Shown in pieces: positions 48,246-60,132 of a stretch of DNA of 64,000 bases. The stretch is from the NCBI RefSeq assembly GCF_021730395.1, contig NC_069363.1, forward strand, positions 45,375,001-45,439,000. The letters run 5' to 3'. A program made the position numbers and the translations under genes. The stretch is from Mercenaria mercenaria. Taxonomy: Eukaryota; Mollusca; Bivalvia; Venerida; Veneridae. The notes under the pieces are model-generated. The model saw only the letters and a program-made list of their open reading frames with translations, ran no database searches and was not told the DNA's origin. The first letter of the stretch is position 1. Every line of letters starts with the position of its first letter.

Positions 48246-48456
48246 TATAAATGTTTTATAAGCTGTTAAATTTTCATGTAAAACAATGCTTTCTTTCTAT
48301 AATTTGATGACGTTTGAACTTTTTTCTCAGAAACCTGGACCTATACCTTAATAAAAGATATAACAATAATAAAAAGCATTCAATACTTTCTAGAAAAATA
48401 TTTAAAGAATTAACAGAAAAATCAATAAAAGATCTATGAAATTTAAGAAAGTTTTT

Positions 48457-48497
48457 TTGTTTGTTTTGGGTTTAACGCCGTTTTTCAACAGTATTTA
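48457..48497 (-). mobile_element. SINE family A fragment
   Basis: 'tgttttgggtttaacgccg' and 'tttttcaacagtattt', cut by the start of the 145-bp array. Confidence 0.8.
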
Positions 48498-50330
48498 TGT
48501 CTCTCCCTCTGGGGGAGACATATTGTTTTTGCCCTGTCCGTCCGTACGTCGCACTTCGTTTCCGAGCAATAACTGGAGAACCATTTGACCTAGAATCTTC
48601 AAACTTCATAGATTGGTAGGGCTTATGGAGGAGACGACCCCTGTTGTTTTTGGGGTTACTCCGTCAAAGATCAAGGTCACAGGGGCCTGAACATGGAAAA
48701 CCATTTCCGATCAATAACTCAAGAACGACTTGACCCAGAATGTTGAAACTTCATAGGATGATTGATCATGCAAAGTAGATGACCCCTATTGATTTTGGGG
48801 TCACTCCGTCGAAGGTCAAGGTCACAGGGGCCTGAACATGGAAAACAATTTCCGATCAATAACTCAAGAACCACTTGACCCAGAATGTTGAAACTTCATA
48901 GGATGATTGTACATGCAAAGTAGATGACCCCTATTGATTTTGGGGTCACTCCGTCGAAGGTCAAGGTCACAGGAGCCTGAACATGGAAAACCATTTCCGA
49001 TCAATAACTTGAGAACCACTTGACCCAGAAAGTCGAAACTTCATAGGATGATTGGTCGTGCAGAGTAGATGACCCCTATTGATTTTGGGGTCACTCTGTT
49101 GAAGGTCAAGGTCACAGGGGCCTGAACATTGAAAACCATTTCCGGTCAGTAACTTGAGAACTACTTGACCCAGCATGATGAAACTTAATAGGATGATTGA
49201 TCATGCAATGTAGAAGACCCCTATCGATTTTGGGGTCACACTGTTAAAGGTCAAGGTCACAGGGGCCTGAACATCGAAAACCGTTTTCAATCAATAACTT
49301 GAGAACCTCTCGACCCAGAATGTTGAAACTTCATAGGATGATTGTTCCTGCAGAGTAAATGACCCCTATTTGTTTTTGGGGTCACTCCATTAAAGGTCAA
49401 GGTCACAGGGGCCTGAACATCGATAACTATTTCCGATCAATAACTTGAGAACCACGACCCAGAATGTTGAAATTTATAGGATGATTGAACATGCAGAGTA
49501 GATGACCCCTATTGATTTTGGGGTCACTCCGTCGAAGGTCAAGGTCACAGGGGCCTGAACATGGAAAACCATTTCCGATCAATAACTTGAGAACCACTTG
49601 ACCCAGAAAGTCGAAACTTCATAGGATGATTGGTCATGCAAAGTAGATGACCCCTATTGATTTTGGTGTCACTCTGTTGAAGGTCAAGGTCACAGGGGCC
49701 TGAACATTGAAAACCATTTCCGGTCAGTAACTTGAGAACTACTTGACCCAGCATGATGAAACTTAATAGGATGATTGATCATGCAAAGTAGATGACCCCT
49801 ATCGATTTTGGGGTCACTCTGTTAAAGGTCAAGGTCACAGGGGCCTGAACATCGAAAACCGTTTCCAATCAATAACTTGAGAACCTCTTGACCCAGAATG
49901 TTGAAACTTCATAGGATGATTGTTCCTGCAGAGTAAATGACCCCTATTTGTTTTTGGGGTCACTCCATTAAAGGTCAAGGTCACAGGGGCCTGAACATCG
50001 ATAACCATTTCCGATCAATAAGTGAGAACCACGACCCAGAATGTTGAAACTTCATAGGATGATTGAACATGCAGAGTAGATGACCCCTATCGATTTTTGG
50101 GTCACTGTGTTAAAGGTCAAGGTCACAGGAGCCTGAACATGGAAAACAATTTCCGATCAATAACTTGAGAACCACTTGACCCAGAATGTTGAAAAACTTC
50201 ATAGGATGATTGAACATGCAGACTAGATGACCCCTATTGATTTTTGGGTCACTTGATCAAAGGTCAAGGTCACAGGAGCCTGAACAGTGACTTGAGAACC
50301 ACTAGGCCAAGAGTGAATAAACAGTGTTAA
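48497..50330 (-). repeat. 145-bp tandem array, inverted, with a higher-order repeat
   Basis: Reverse orientation of the 35131-36525 unit: 'gaaggtcaaggtcac' at 48811 and 48956 gives a 145-bp period; about twelve units. It begins at the palindromic end 'tatgtctctccctctggggg' followed by 'agacata'. Blocks from about 48967 and 49545 repeat with matching variants, giving a higher-order unit of about 578 bp (four units). Open frames inside are artefacts. Confidence 0.93.
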
Positions 50331-50427
50331 AACACGGTTTTGCTATAAATTATTTTGATTCTAATATGTCTTTGTCGTAAAATTTAGATCAATATGATAG
50401 AACTGTTTTTTTGCATATGCATACTAA

Positions 50428-50780
50428 CGGTGTAACGATATATCGCAATTCATTGTATCGTGATACGTTAGTCTGGCGATACGCATACCATATCATAGAC
50501 TTCTTTCACGATACAGTTACAATACAGTAAAAAGTAGAAACAATGAATGGAAATATTTAGAAAATCAGTGTTAAAGATGGTAACTAAACAAATGTATCAT
50601 CTATAACAATTTCTTTTACTTTTAAAACAAAATTTCAAGTAGTTTCCAAGTGTAGGAACTTTGTCATTTCATTTCATTTTGTCACATGAATGCTGAATGT
50701 GTATTGCGATACTTACCGTAGCATTACATCTGTATCACAATATGTATTGTATCGCAGGACTAGTGTATCGTTACACCCCT
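50428..50780. mobile_element. hAT-like MITE, about 350 bp
   Basis: Ends 'ggtgtaacgata' and 'tatcgttacaccc' are inverted repeats, with further mirrored 'atcgcaat'/'attgcgat' and 'tgtatcgtgatac'-type stems inside. The GGTGTAACGATA terminus is typical of hAT MITEs. I could not confirm an 8-bp target duplication. Confidence 0.7.
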
Positions 50781-50789
50781 AATGCATTG

Positions 50790-52440
50790 TGCCAAATAGT
50801 AGCTCGTCACGCTCCTTTATTTCAACACACCAGGCCCCGGTTTCATGAAAAACATAAGTAATTGCTTGGCTAAGTCTGTTAATTCAAATGCTTGTTTTTT
50901 GCCTTATTTGTATCTTCAATGTTAACTTTTTCATCTATATCAAAACCGCATATGAGTATTTATTATATAATTTTTTTTTACAGAAAACGAAGAACAAAAA
51001 TAAGAAATATACTTAAGCAAATACTCAAGTTTGTTATTCCGCGCTTAAATGAAAATGTTACATATGGGTGATTGAATTAAGTGAAGCTGACAAATGCTAC
51101 TAAATATTGTATAATTTAGCCATAAATGCACCTTATAGAAAAAAAATCAACATTAAAAAAAGCAAAAGCACGATTTGAAAATAAGCGACAAAACTAAGTA
51201 ATTTCTTAATTTTCTTTTGTGAAAATGGGGTCAGGACTGGAAATGGTAATAAATCTGGTATAATAATAATAATAATACGTCTTTCAGAAAAGTTCAGTTT
51301 GGGCGAAAATGATGCAAATTATTCTGCAAAGCGAATAGTCATCGTTGTATGTGTGCAAATTAATCAAGACAGTTGTGCAATGTGACATTTCATTGTAAAC
51401 ATGCTATTATATAAAATATTGGATCAAATTTGAAAGCACTGTTTCTAGATGCAAACATGGCGCTAAATATCACCTCAGTGTGACGTCAAGATAACGTTTG
51501 ATGATTGATACATTGCTAGTCATATTAGAAAAATGCATAATTCATTTATTCAGCCGTTTTTGGTTTATATTTACATTGTCAGTGCTAACTTTATATCAAA
51601 AATGAACCAAACAAAAGTATAATTTAGGCACTGGCAGTGTCATTATATGCACCAGTGACAGTTTAAAGTCAAAAGTATATTTAAATGAAAAGTTCACTGT
51701 TTAAATTTAAGATGCAGTACGAGGAAGTAAGAAAGAAGCGACAAACAGCGACATTGAAAAGATCATGAAAGAGTGGCTGCGTTATGCTAAGGGCAGGGAA
51801 GGAGGACGCAAGAAAAGGATGGACAGAAAAATGCAGCAACAAAGAGAGAGGGCGGATATTGAAACTGATAAATAATGGATAGACACTAAACCATTAAAAA
51901 CTTTCAGTCATAGAGAAAGAGGAATTAAAAAAGGGATAAAAAATGGATATATCATTATAATCATTAAAGGATATTTTCAATGATAAAAATGCACATATTG
52001 TAGGTACTGCACTGTACAAATAAATTGTCGTAGCCAATATTTCATGCTCCTTTGTTTTTATGTCACCTTAAAAAATGATTTTGTCTGGTTATCTGTCTGT
52101 CTGTCAGAAAATTTGTTTAAGTCTTGAAAGTAATTTCAGTTAACTTGGTGCAAATGATATCAGTTATGAGACAATGTGTACAAAAGATGACCTTAATAAA
52201 ATGACTTGAGGATCCCATTTAAAAGCCAAGTCAGTTCAAATTCAGAGTTTAGATCAAAGGTCAATATATACTTAGTGTCTTCCAATGGTCATGGCTTTGT
52301 GCAGAGTTGGTTTGGAGAAAAAATATTCACATAAAGCAATAGATAATTTAATATTTTTTATACGCCCGTAGGGAAGTATTTTGTTATGACACTGGTGTCT
52401 GTCTCTGTCTGTCTATCTGACCAAAGTGAATAGTATAAAA
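50790..52440. other. Gene-free stretch
   Basis: AT-rich intergenic DNA with no recognised gene. 'tttatacgcccgtagggaag' at 52358 looks like a repeat end. Confidence 0.45.
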
Positions 52441-52447
52441 CAAGTCA

Positions 52448-52975
52448 ATGGGCCAATGGAGTGCCAATGATTAGAATATGAAACCTGTCACTCGACTAAA
52501 GAATGAAAGCAGTCATGGGTTTAATGGAGGGCCAACGATAACAGTAGGAAACAAGTCATTGGGCCAATGGAGGGCCAATGATAGGAGTAGGAAACCAGTC
52601 GTTGGGCCAATGGAGTGCCAACGATATAAGTAGGAAACCAGTCGTTGGGCCAATGGAGGGCCAACGATATGGGTAGGAAACCAGCCGTTGGGCCAATGGA
52701 GGACCAACGATATGAGTAGGAAACCAGTCACTGGGCCAATGGGCAGCCAACGATAGTAGTAGGAAACAAGTCGTTGGGCCAATGGAGGGCCAACGATAGG
52801 AGTAGGAAACCAGTCGTTGGGCCAATGGAGGGCCAACGATAGGAATCGGAAACCAGTGGTTGGGCCAACGGTGTACCAACCGTTGGGCCAACGTTGCCCC
52901 AATTAGCAAAATGGCGTTGGGCCAACGGTGGCATACGTCGTTGGGCCAACGAAGCAAAAGCCGTTGGGCCAAGCA
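52448..52975. repeat. 43-bp minisatellite with a TTGGGCCAA palindrome
   Basis: About eight units of 'gggccaatggagggccaacg' plus 'ataggagtaggaaaccagtc' plus 'gtt', then shorter units of 23-34 bp to 52975. Each join forms (C)GTTGGGCCAA. 43 is not a multiple of three, so overlapping open frames on the minus strand read Trp/Pro-rich repeats; these are not genes. Confidence 0.95.
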
Positions 52976-52999
52976 CTGTCTGCTATCTGGGAAATCACT

Positions 53000-54420
53000 A
53001 AAACAGATATATTATTTCGATTCTAACACGTTTCCAAGGACTTCAAAGTACATCATTGACGGCATTCATTTAATATTTGCCCGTTTTCAATCGGTTTCTT
53101 TTCCAGCGCGCCGCTATGCCGTTTGACGCTATGACGTCAAATTTATGTAATGGCTTTATTTCACTCCCGATAGGTCACTCCCGATAGGTCAATATATGTT
53201 GTGGAAACGTCAGAGATATAAGTTACACATAAGTTAGAAGTACATTGCTCATAGGTTAGAAATATGTTACGCGCACGCTACACAATCGCCCAGCTTGTCG
53301 CCGAATGTCATCTTATGAGCAACTTCCATGAATCGTTTGTGAACTTATGCATAACTTACCTGTCGCTTACCTCTAAAGAATCTTGAACCATTTATCCGAG
53401 ACACTACACGCCTCTACTGCTACTTATTAAATTGTCTTATACAGTTGTTTTAGCACTTTGCTTCTCATATGACTTATACATACGTCAATCATTTTTCATC
53501 TATTGCGGTATGTTCTGTCCACAACTATAAAAGTTTGTCTCTTTTTCTGGATTTGACATTTTATATGAGAATATTCTGCTACCGAGATCAAACATTTGAC
53601 TTACTGGACATTTCGACTATATCGCAAAATTGTTATGTCAATGTGTGTGACAAGGGGATGCATAAAACACTCTTTTTGTGTCACGTTACCTACTTACATC
53701 ATGAAATATCACATAACGACTGTTTGATACAGCCGAACATCCAGTAAGTCAAATGTTTTGTTATGAGTAATGTAATAATTCAAATAAAACATAGTAAGCT
53801 CTATCAATAGGCGTTTAAACAACTTCACACACACCTATCTACATGAACGTAATGACGAAACACAAAATATAGAACAAGCGTTGATGAAAATTATACCTAT
53901 TCAGAAATTATAATACTAAGCTGCGTAAATTCTTCCTAGGACATTACATTAAAAGAAGGTATATTATCACGTGTAATTTCACTATCTAAAATCATGCTGT
54001 CAAAGATACCTTATCGCAAAAGTTAATAATATCTAAATGTTACTAAGTAAAACAATATACTTGATATAACAGAATGTTTAGTTTAAACAATATTTTATTA
54101 TTTTTTTAAGCAACATACACATAACATGTACAACAAATTTTTACATGTCAAATACATGGATTGGAAAACAAGCTGATAGCTTATGTAAATTCCTTTCCAA
54201 TAAACAGATTTACAACAATAAATGTACAAGGTTACGATCAGTATGACATTTATGAACATTGTAACGAGGTAATTCAATTTATACTTGAATAATGTTTCAA
54301 GAGTTGGAAAGTTGTTTGGGGTAGAGCGTCTTGAGAAATGACCTAAGTATACGGACTCTTTAAAACATGTGTATATGTCACGTTACTACAATCAAATAAA
54401 AAATTAATGTGAGAAATGAG
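53000..54420. other. Gene-free stretch
   Basis: No supported gene. A 14-bp direct repeat 'actcccgataggtc' occurs twice at 53163-53193. Confidence 0.45.
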
Positions 54421-54469
54421 TTAGAACGATAAAATCGATAGAAAAGAAAATAAGAGAAAGGAGGGGCTC

Positions 54470-54935
54470 ACACAGCTCTTGACATCAGTCCAAAATACGA
54501 ATACATTAACCGAATCGTTTAGAAGAAGATATAAAGCTTTGCACTTTTAGAAACACCTGACTGTTTTGTTCGAACGTGAGGTGCTCATCTCCATAAAGGA
54601 GATTGCTAACTGTTTTTGCACATGGGAGATTGCCAAGGTTTTCTTTCAAGGTCTATGCATGGTGTAAAGGGGACATTGAAGCAAGAAATGGGAAACTCAG
54701 TCTCAGGGGCTCCGCATCTGCAGAGAGCGGTATCGGTAATATAGTTCCTGTGAAGGTCAAAATTTAAAGAGCTGCAACCGAGGCGTAGACGAGTATGTAA
54801 TATCTGGTTTTTACGTGTTCCAACGTTAAAAAGGGCGGGAGACTTTGTTTGTTGTTTCGTGATTTTGGTTTTGAAGGTGTGCAGAGTGTTACAATTTCGA
54901 ACATCAGACGGGAGAGAATTTCAGCGTCAAGCATA
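54470..54935 (-). mobile_element. LINE reverse transcriptase C-terminal relic
   Basis: Minus-strand reading gives KNQILHTRLRLGCSSLNFDL and CRCGAPETEFPI, the conserved 'thumb plus CxCG..ET' tail of Jockey/I-type LINE RTs, then eroded sequence. It has several stops and no upstream RT core. Confidence 0.65.
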
Positions 54936-54973
54936 AATAGCCGTTATCGTTAAATTAATTGTTCCGAGTAATA

Positions 54974-54981
54974 TGACGTCA
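54974..54981. promoter_or_regulatory. CRE site upstream of the HADNC-family gene
   Basis: Palindromic TGACGTCA, with a half-type TGACGTA at 54993, about 85 bases before the ATG at 55061. Confidence 0.5.
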
Positions 54982-55000
54982 AATGTTAGAAATGACGTAT

Positions 55001-55012
55001 CAAAATGGCGGC
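55001..55012 (+). promoter_or_regulatory. YY1-like site and short uORF at the putative TSS
   Basis: CAAAATGGCGGC is the YY1 consensus often found just inside transcription starts. The ATG within it opens an 11-codon frame (MAAPVFSHDSL) that ends at 55039, before the main ATG at 55061. Confidence 0.5.
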
Positions 55013-55564
55013 GCCCGTATTTTCACATGACAGTTTGTAAACAGAAGAAAATTTCAAGAAATGGATACGTTCGAGGTAATATTTTATAGAACTATTTGTA
55101 ATGATGACAGAGAAAGTATTTTCAAATTGATTTACCCACATAACTTTTCAAAATATCAAGAGATCTACGTCTATAATCATTCAATATTCAAGCAAAGTCG
55201 AAGGTCGGGACCGGTCAAAATGCTTAGATTGTATAAATAATGGTGTTAGATTGCTTATTAACTTATGTCATTCTGGAATATAAGAAAAGTGTTAAATACA
55301 TCTCTACAAGGCAGATATGATTATGAATACTGATTTTTGTTTGCAAATGCTCATGCATAGATCTGCTGTATTACGAAGATTCTATGCATATGAACAAATT
55401 TAGATTGAAAGCAATGCGGAAACAAACATGAATATGTTGCCAATTAGATGCTTTAGCAAATATTCAATAAAAATCATCCCGTTTATTTATGTTTCAACGA
55501 CCTTGGATGGTAGGGATTTCGAAAAATTAAATCAACCTAATTTTTCATCGCTTAAATGCTTATC

Positions 55565-55637
55565 GTCGCAGTGGCCGAGTGGTTTGCGTGTTTGACTAGA
55601 GGGAAGAAATTTTCGAGTTCGAAACCTCATCTAGTCA
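55565..55637 (+). mobile_element. tRNA-like SINE relic in intron 1 of the HADNC gene
   Basis: A box TGGCCGAGTGGTT, long variable region, B box GAGTTCGAAACC, closing 'catctagtcaac' followed by a T-rich tail. Its tRNA-Leu/Ser shape is imperfect. Confidence 0.55.
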
Positions 55638-57371
55638 ACTTTTTTTCAACTTATTTTTTTTCTTTCCTGTTTAGTATTTTTTCATTAAATATATTTCAAT
55701 GGCATGCTTCAATTACGAAATGTTTTATTTTTCATTTGCACAGGAGCTAAATGATCTTCTGTCATGCTTTGGATTGACAGACCAAACTGACATTGGCCGT
55801 TCTGCAGCAACTTATGATACTGATACTGATATTGAGGAGGTGCAAGATGTTAGCATTGAATCCCGTCTTCAAAGATATTACACAGCTACCCCCCTTGCAG
55901 AGGATTACGGTAATGAATCAGAAACTCAAGTTAATGAAGACACTAATGTAAATAGTGAAGATCCACAGTGTGATATTAACAATGTGAAAACCATTTATGA
56001 CAGTGGATGCAAATGTACAAAAAACTGCTTCAGTAATTTCACTTTTTCTCAGCTTGAATCAAACATTCTTAATGTAAGGGAAATGACAAAAAGTGAAAAG
56101 GAAATGCTAATTATGGGCACTCTCGAGAGGATAATCTCTGATGCTAGATGTAAGGGCTTCTTAACTTTTCTCAGGAAAAGATGGCCAGAATGTACACGGA
56201 CCGGATTCTGTTATATCAATGATTGATCACACCTTCCACACGTTTGGTACTGGAGAGACGGAATGTGGTATTCATGCTGATAATTGTTTCGGTAAGTATT
56301 TTCGTTGACTAGCGTAACGTTTCGTGTAGTTAATATCCTGTTTTTATAATTTCATTCTGTATGAAAGCTGCTGTTGACGGTCACAAAAGCCCCTTGACAA
56401 ATCGTAGCTTAAGTAAAGATTTATTCTTGTGTTACATTGTTACAGTTCTATGTCTGTCCAGTTTCAAGAATATATGAGCCGCGCAAGTCGAAACATATGA
56501 ACGATGTGTGATATGTACGACATAAAAATGTACATGTATACCGTATTAAATTTGAAAGTAAACGGCGATTACATCTTGAAGTTTGTGTTTTATTTGAGGT
56601 AGTTTATTTCTGACAATATTTATTATAAATAACGTTTATGTACAACTGTTTACCAGGTCAGAACAAGAACAGATACGTGCTGGCGTACTTATCATGGCGC
56701 ACGATGACTGGGCGGCACAGAACAATCAGATATATGATGCAGTTACCAGGACACAAAAGGTTGTCATAATTAATTATTCAGTGCAACAGTTCCAAATCGT
56801 TAAACACTTCTATTTGTATTTGGGAATCATTTAGCTAAATCCAGTTTTAAGTATAAGACTAAAAGATTTCGATCCATACCAGCAAATGCACGTTGTGAAA
56901 TGTTAAAAAAAAAAACAAAAAAAAAAACAAAAAAAATAACGACAATGTGTAATTGAGTATAGTAACAACTAGAATGTATATTGCTTTAAATTTTGACACA
57001 CATTTTCAATGTGATTTTAGACCAATGAAGATTGCAAGTGATAATGTTACTGGTATTTAACTTTATACATTAACATCAAAACACTAATTAGTTATCTACA
57101 TGATCAGTCATAACCATTCAGCGTGATACGTCTTCATATTCTTACTGTGCAGGTGCCTGATCGACGCCGGGTTTGGGACTATTAGACATTTACGGATTAA
57201 GTCTACGTGGACTGTGGACACCTAAGGCGATAGATTTTTCAAGGGGACCGTCTCAACATAGTTTAATTATATTATGCGCGATATGAAAAAGAGTTTATAA
57301 CGGCAATAGGGTTTGAGTTATTATATCATCACTATGCGGTAGGTGATATAAATTTGGATGTGCCTGTTTTT

Positions 57372-58245
57372 AGCTCGACCTTTCGAAGAAAAAGTAGAGC
57401 TATTGCACTCGCTCCGGCGTCGGCGTCGGCGTCTCCGTTGGGTTAAAACTTTTGATAAAGTCAAATATCTCTGTTACTGTCAAAGCTATTGACTTGAAAC
57501 TTAAAAAGTCTACACAAGGAAGAACAATCCCCGTAACTCTGATTGAATTTTTACAGAATTATGCCCCTTTTTAATTTATCATTTTTTGTTATAGTTTTTG
57601 ATAAAGTCAAATATCTCTGTTACTATCAAAGCTATTGACTTGAATCTTAAAATACTAATTTACTATTTAAGTCTTCACGCGTAGAAACAATCCCCATAAC
57701 TCTGATTGAATTTTGTTAGTATTATGTCCTTTTTTAACAGAATTTTTGGTTAAAGTTTCTGATAAAGGCAAATATCTCTGTTACTATCGAAGCTATTGAC
57801 TTGAAACTTGAAATAGTTATTTACCATCAAAGGCTTCACCAGGAGAAACTATCCACATAACTCTGATTTAATTTTGATAGAATTATGCCCCTTTTTAACT
57901 TAGAATTTTTGGTTAAAGTTTTTGATAAAGTCAAATATCTCTGTTACTATCAAAGCTATATTGACTTGAAACTTAAAATAGTTATTAACTATCAAAACCT
58001 ACACCAAGAAAAGCAAACCCCATAACTCTGATTTGGATTTTGGCAGAATTATGCCCTTTTTTAACTTAGATTATTTTGTTAAACGTTTTGATAATTTCAA
58101 ATATCTCTGTTACTATTAAAGCTTTTGACTTGAAACTTAAAATAGTTATTTACTATCGAAGTCTACACAAGGAAAATCAATCCCCATAACACTGATTTGA
58201 CAAGAAATTATAACTCTGATGTTGCTCAGTTTAAGCTCTATATGG
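57372..58245 (+). repeat. Tandem array 'ctcgacctttcgaag' type, period 146-166 bp
   Basis: Starts 'tagctcgacctttcgaaga' with (CGGCGT)n at 57415-57432, then five units led by 'gataaagtcaaatatctctg' at 57454, 57600, 57761, 57924 and 58090. It lies inside the TIR element. Confidence 0.88.
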
Positions 58246-58939
58246 AGGCACTCACGACAACGACTTTCAAGAACCGTACATGTCTGTGCATCCCTTGTGT
58301 GTAGAAGAAAACATATCGGATTGATTGTATAAACTGAAAACTGTCAACAAGAAATGAATTTCATTTCATTCATGTTTATGCCATAATACAGTATAGGTGG
58401 GAAGATTTGTTTATTTTGATTATTTTCCTATCTTCCGTTCATTTATCTAGTAAAAAGGCTGTCCATCTCTTTGTCCATCCACTACTGACAAATTAAAACA
58501 ATAAAGTTATACGAATACAAATTCTTTAACGCGGCTAATACAGAAATAACAAGTGCTCCGCCAAGCGAGGCAATATACGCTCGAAGGATTATATCAGGGG
58601 ATGGGAGCAAAATTTAAAGAACTTTACTGTTGAAGCCCCCAAACTGTGAAAAAGGACAACAAAGGGAGAAATTCCCGAAAAACTCTAAGTCCACTAAATC
58701 ATTACCAGGTACAGATAAGTCAAAATACACCTTAACTTTGCACGGTACCATCAGTGTTGTACCACGGAAAAAAAGTGGTATTGGGTTTTTTTCCCTACGG
58801 CCAGTAATAAAAAAGTTACAAATAACCTATTTAGAGTAATTAAAAGGGAAGTAATTCAATAAAAAACAAATATTGTAAGTGACAAAAAAATGGATATGCC
58901 AAATAAAACAAAGAGCACCGCAATGCCAAAGCAAACTTA

Positions 58940-59475
58940 AACACAAACAAAGTCATGTGACATTTGACCCCCTACGTGTGACCTTGACCTTGGAGCGAGC
59001 CATGCAGCTCTGCACGTTCGTCTCAATGTGCGGTGACATGTGTGCCAAGTGTCTTTAAAATCCTTCAAGCAAGTTTTCAACCAGTTAAACATCGCACTCG
59101 AACAAAGTTATATGACCTTATGACCCTTAGTGTTGTGACCTTGACCTTGTATCTAGCCATCCAAAACATGCGCTCTGCACGTGTCTGGATGTGGTGGACT
59201 TTTGTGGCAATGTTCTTTTAAAATCCCTATACAGATCAAGAGTTACAGAGGCGGACACGATTGATGACCCTTAGTGTGACCTTGACCTTAAAGCAAAGCC
59301 ACCTGTAAGGCGCTATGCACGTCCTCTTGAGGTGGATAACTTTGTTTCAAGTTTGGTTTAAAATCCTTCAGGAGCAGAAGTCGACACGAATTGTTAAAGG
59401 ACAGACAGACAACCAGACAGACAGACAGACAGAGGAACACCCTTGTTATCCAAAATACGTCCCTTCGGGGTATAA
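58940..59475 (+). repeat. Three-unit tandem array with TGACCTTGACCTT, then (CAGA)n
   Basis: 'gtgaccttgacctt' at 58978, 59135 and 59276 (spacings about 157 and 141), each followed by a '...tgcacg' phrase and 'aaaatcc'. It ends in a CAGA tract (59400-59432) and 'cccttcggggtataataa'. Confidence 0.85.
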
Positions 59476-60132
59476 TAACAACAAGGAAAGGAGACGCAAG
59501 ATATTACGTTTTCTACAGTTTTCACAATGTTTTTCCTGTGACCTACAATTTTGATTCCAACTGTCCCAGTTTAGAATTTTTCATGTTGGGACGTCGACGG
59601 AACGAGGAGAATACGGATACAACTGCGATCAGACTAGCTCATCTTTTCAACTTTGTCGCAGATGCGCAACTTTAATATTGAAGAATATTGCAGGAAAGTG
59701 TTTCCTACCAACATCAAATTAAAAATTTATCATGTGAGACGGTCCCTTGAAAAATCGATCGTCTTAGGTGTTCACAGTCCACGTCAGCTTTAATTCGGTA
59801 AATGTCTATTAAGAAGTTTGTATCGGCGTTTCGAACTGGTGACCACACTCCAGCACGTGGTAGATTTGTACACAGGTCGGCACACCAGTAAAGTACCGGT
59901 TACATTTACGACGAGAATGGGTGGGAGTGTGAGAGACTGGAAGATCGTTCCTCGGTGGATCGGTTCAAATAAGTGCCAAACATTTCCAAATATGATCACT
60001 TCCGCTTCAATTCAAAGCGAACCCCGGGTGTGTACCATGAAGGTTAGCGCAGACGTCACCGAGGAAATCCGATTTGTCATTTGCAAGACGAATATTTACG
60101 AATGGACACCTTTGATCTTCCGTAGTTATTAG

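Larger units (their letters stand above)
57185..59806. mobile_element. 2.62-kb non-autonomous DNA element with ~100-bp TIRs, TSD TATTA
   Basis: The left end 'gacatttacggattaa' (57185 on) and the reverse complement of the right end ('gacatttaccgaattaa', ending 59806) match for about 100 bases, including 'cgtggactgtg', 'acacctaag' and 'gaccgtctca'. The direct duplication TATTA flanks it at 57180-57184 and 59807-59811. Removing it restores the surrounding exon to ...GGGACTATTAAGAAG. Inside are only tandem repeats (57372-58245 and 58940-59450) and a CAGA tract, no transposase. The superfamily is uncertain. Confidence 0.85.
55061..60132 (+). pseudogene. Intron-containing 'HADNCxGQNKN' family gene, broken by a transposon
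   Basis: Exon 1, 55061-55075 (MDTFE, GTAATA donor), joins in phase to 55744 (ELNDLLSCFGL). Exon 2 runs acidic sequence, then CKCTKNC and EMTKSEKEMLIMGTLERI. From 56175 a different frame has GKDGQNVHGPDSVISMIDHTF and TECGIHADNCFG to GTAAGT at 56292. Exon 56657-56759 has GQNKNRYVLAYLSWRTMTGRH and LPGHKR. Exon 57153 gives CLIDAGFGTI, and after the insertion 57185-59806 the frame continues LYRRFELVTTLQHVVDLY...DWK to a stop at 60132. I recall this as a large uncharacterised metazoan family, possibly transposase-derived; function unknown. Compared with my memory of it, about 200 residues are missing between exon 2 and the HADNC part, and only 25 bases lie between them. An extra T after the insertion shifts frame. 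Non-functional as it stands. Confidence 0.7.

Noticed and set aside
52513-52972. Trp/Pro-rich repeat protein of 129-138 codons
   Set aside because: It is read from the 43-bp minisatellite in several frames at once.
52448-52975. CRISPR-like array
   Set aside because: The whole unit repeats, with no unique spacers; the genome is eukaryotic.
56150-56174. A 25-base intron (GTAAGG...CTCAG) in the HADNC gene
   Set aside because: Too short for metazoan splicing, and joining it creates a TGA; more likely the scar of an internal deletion.
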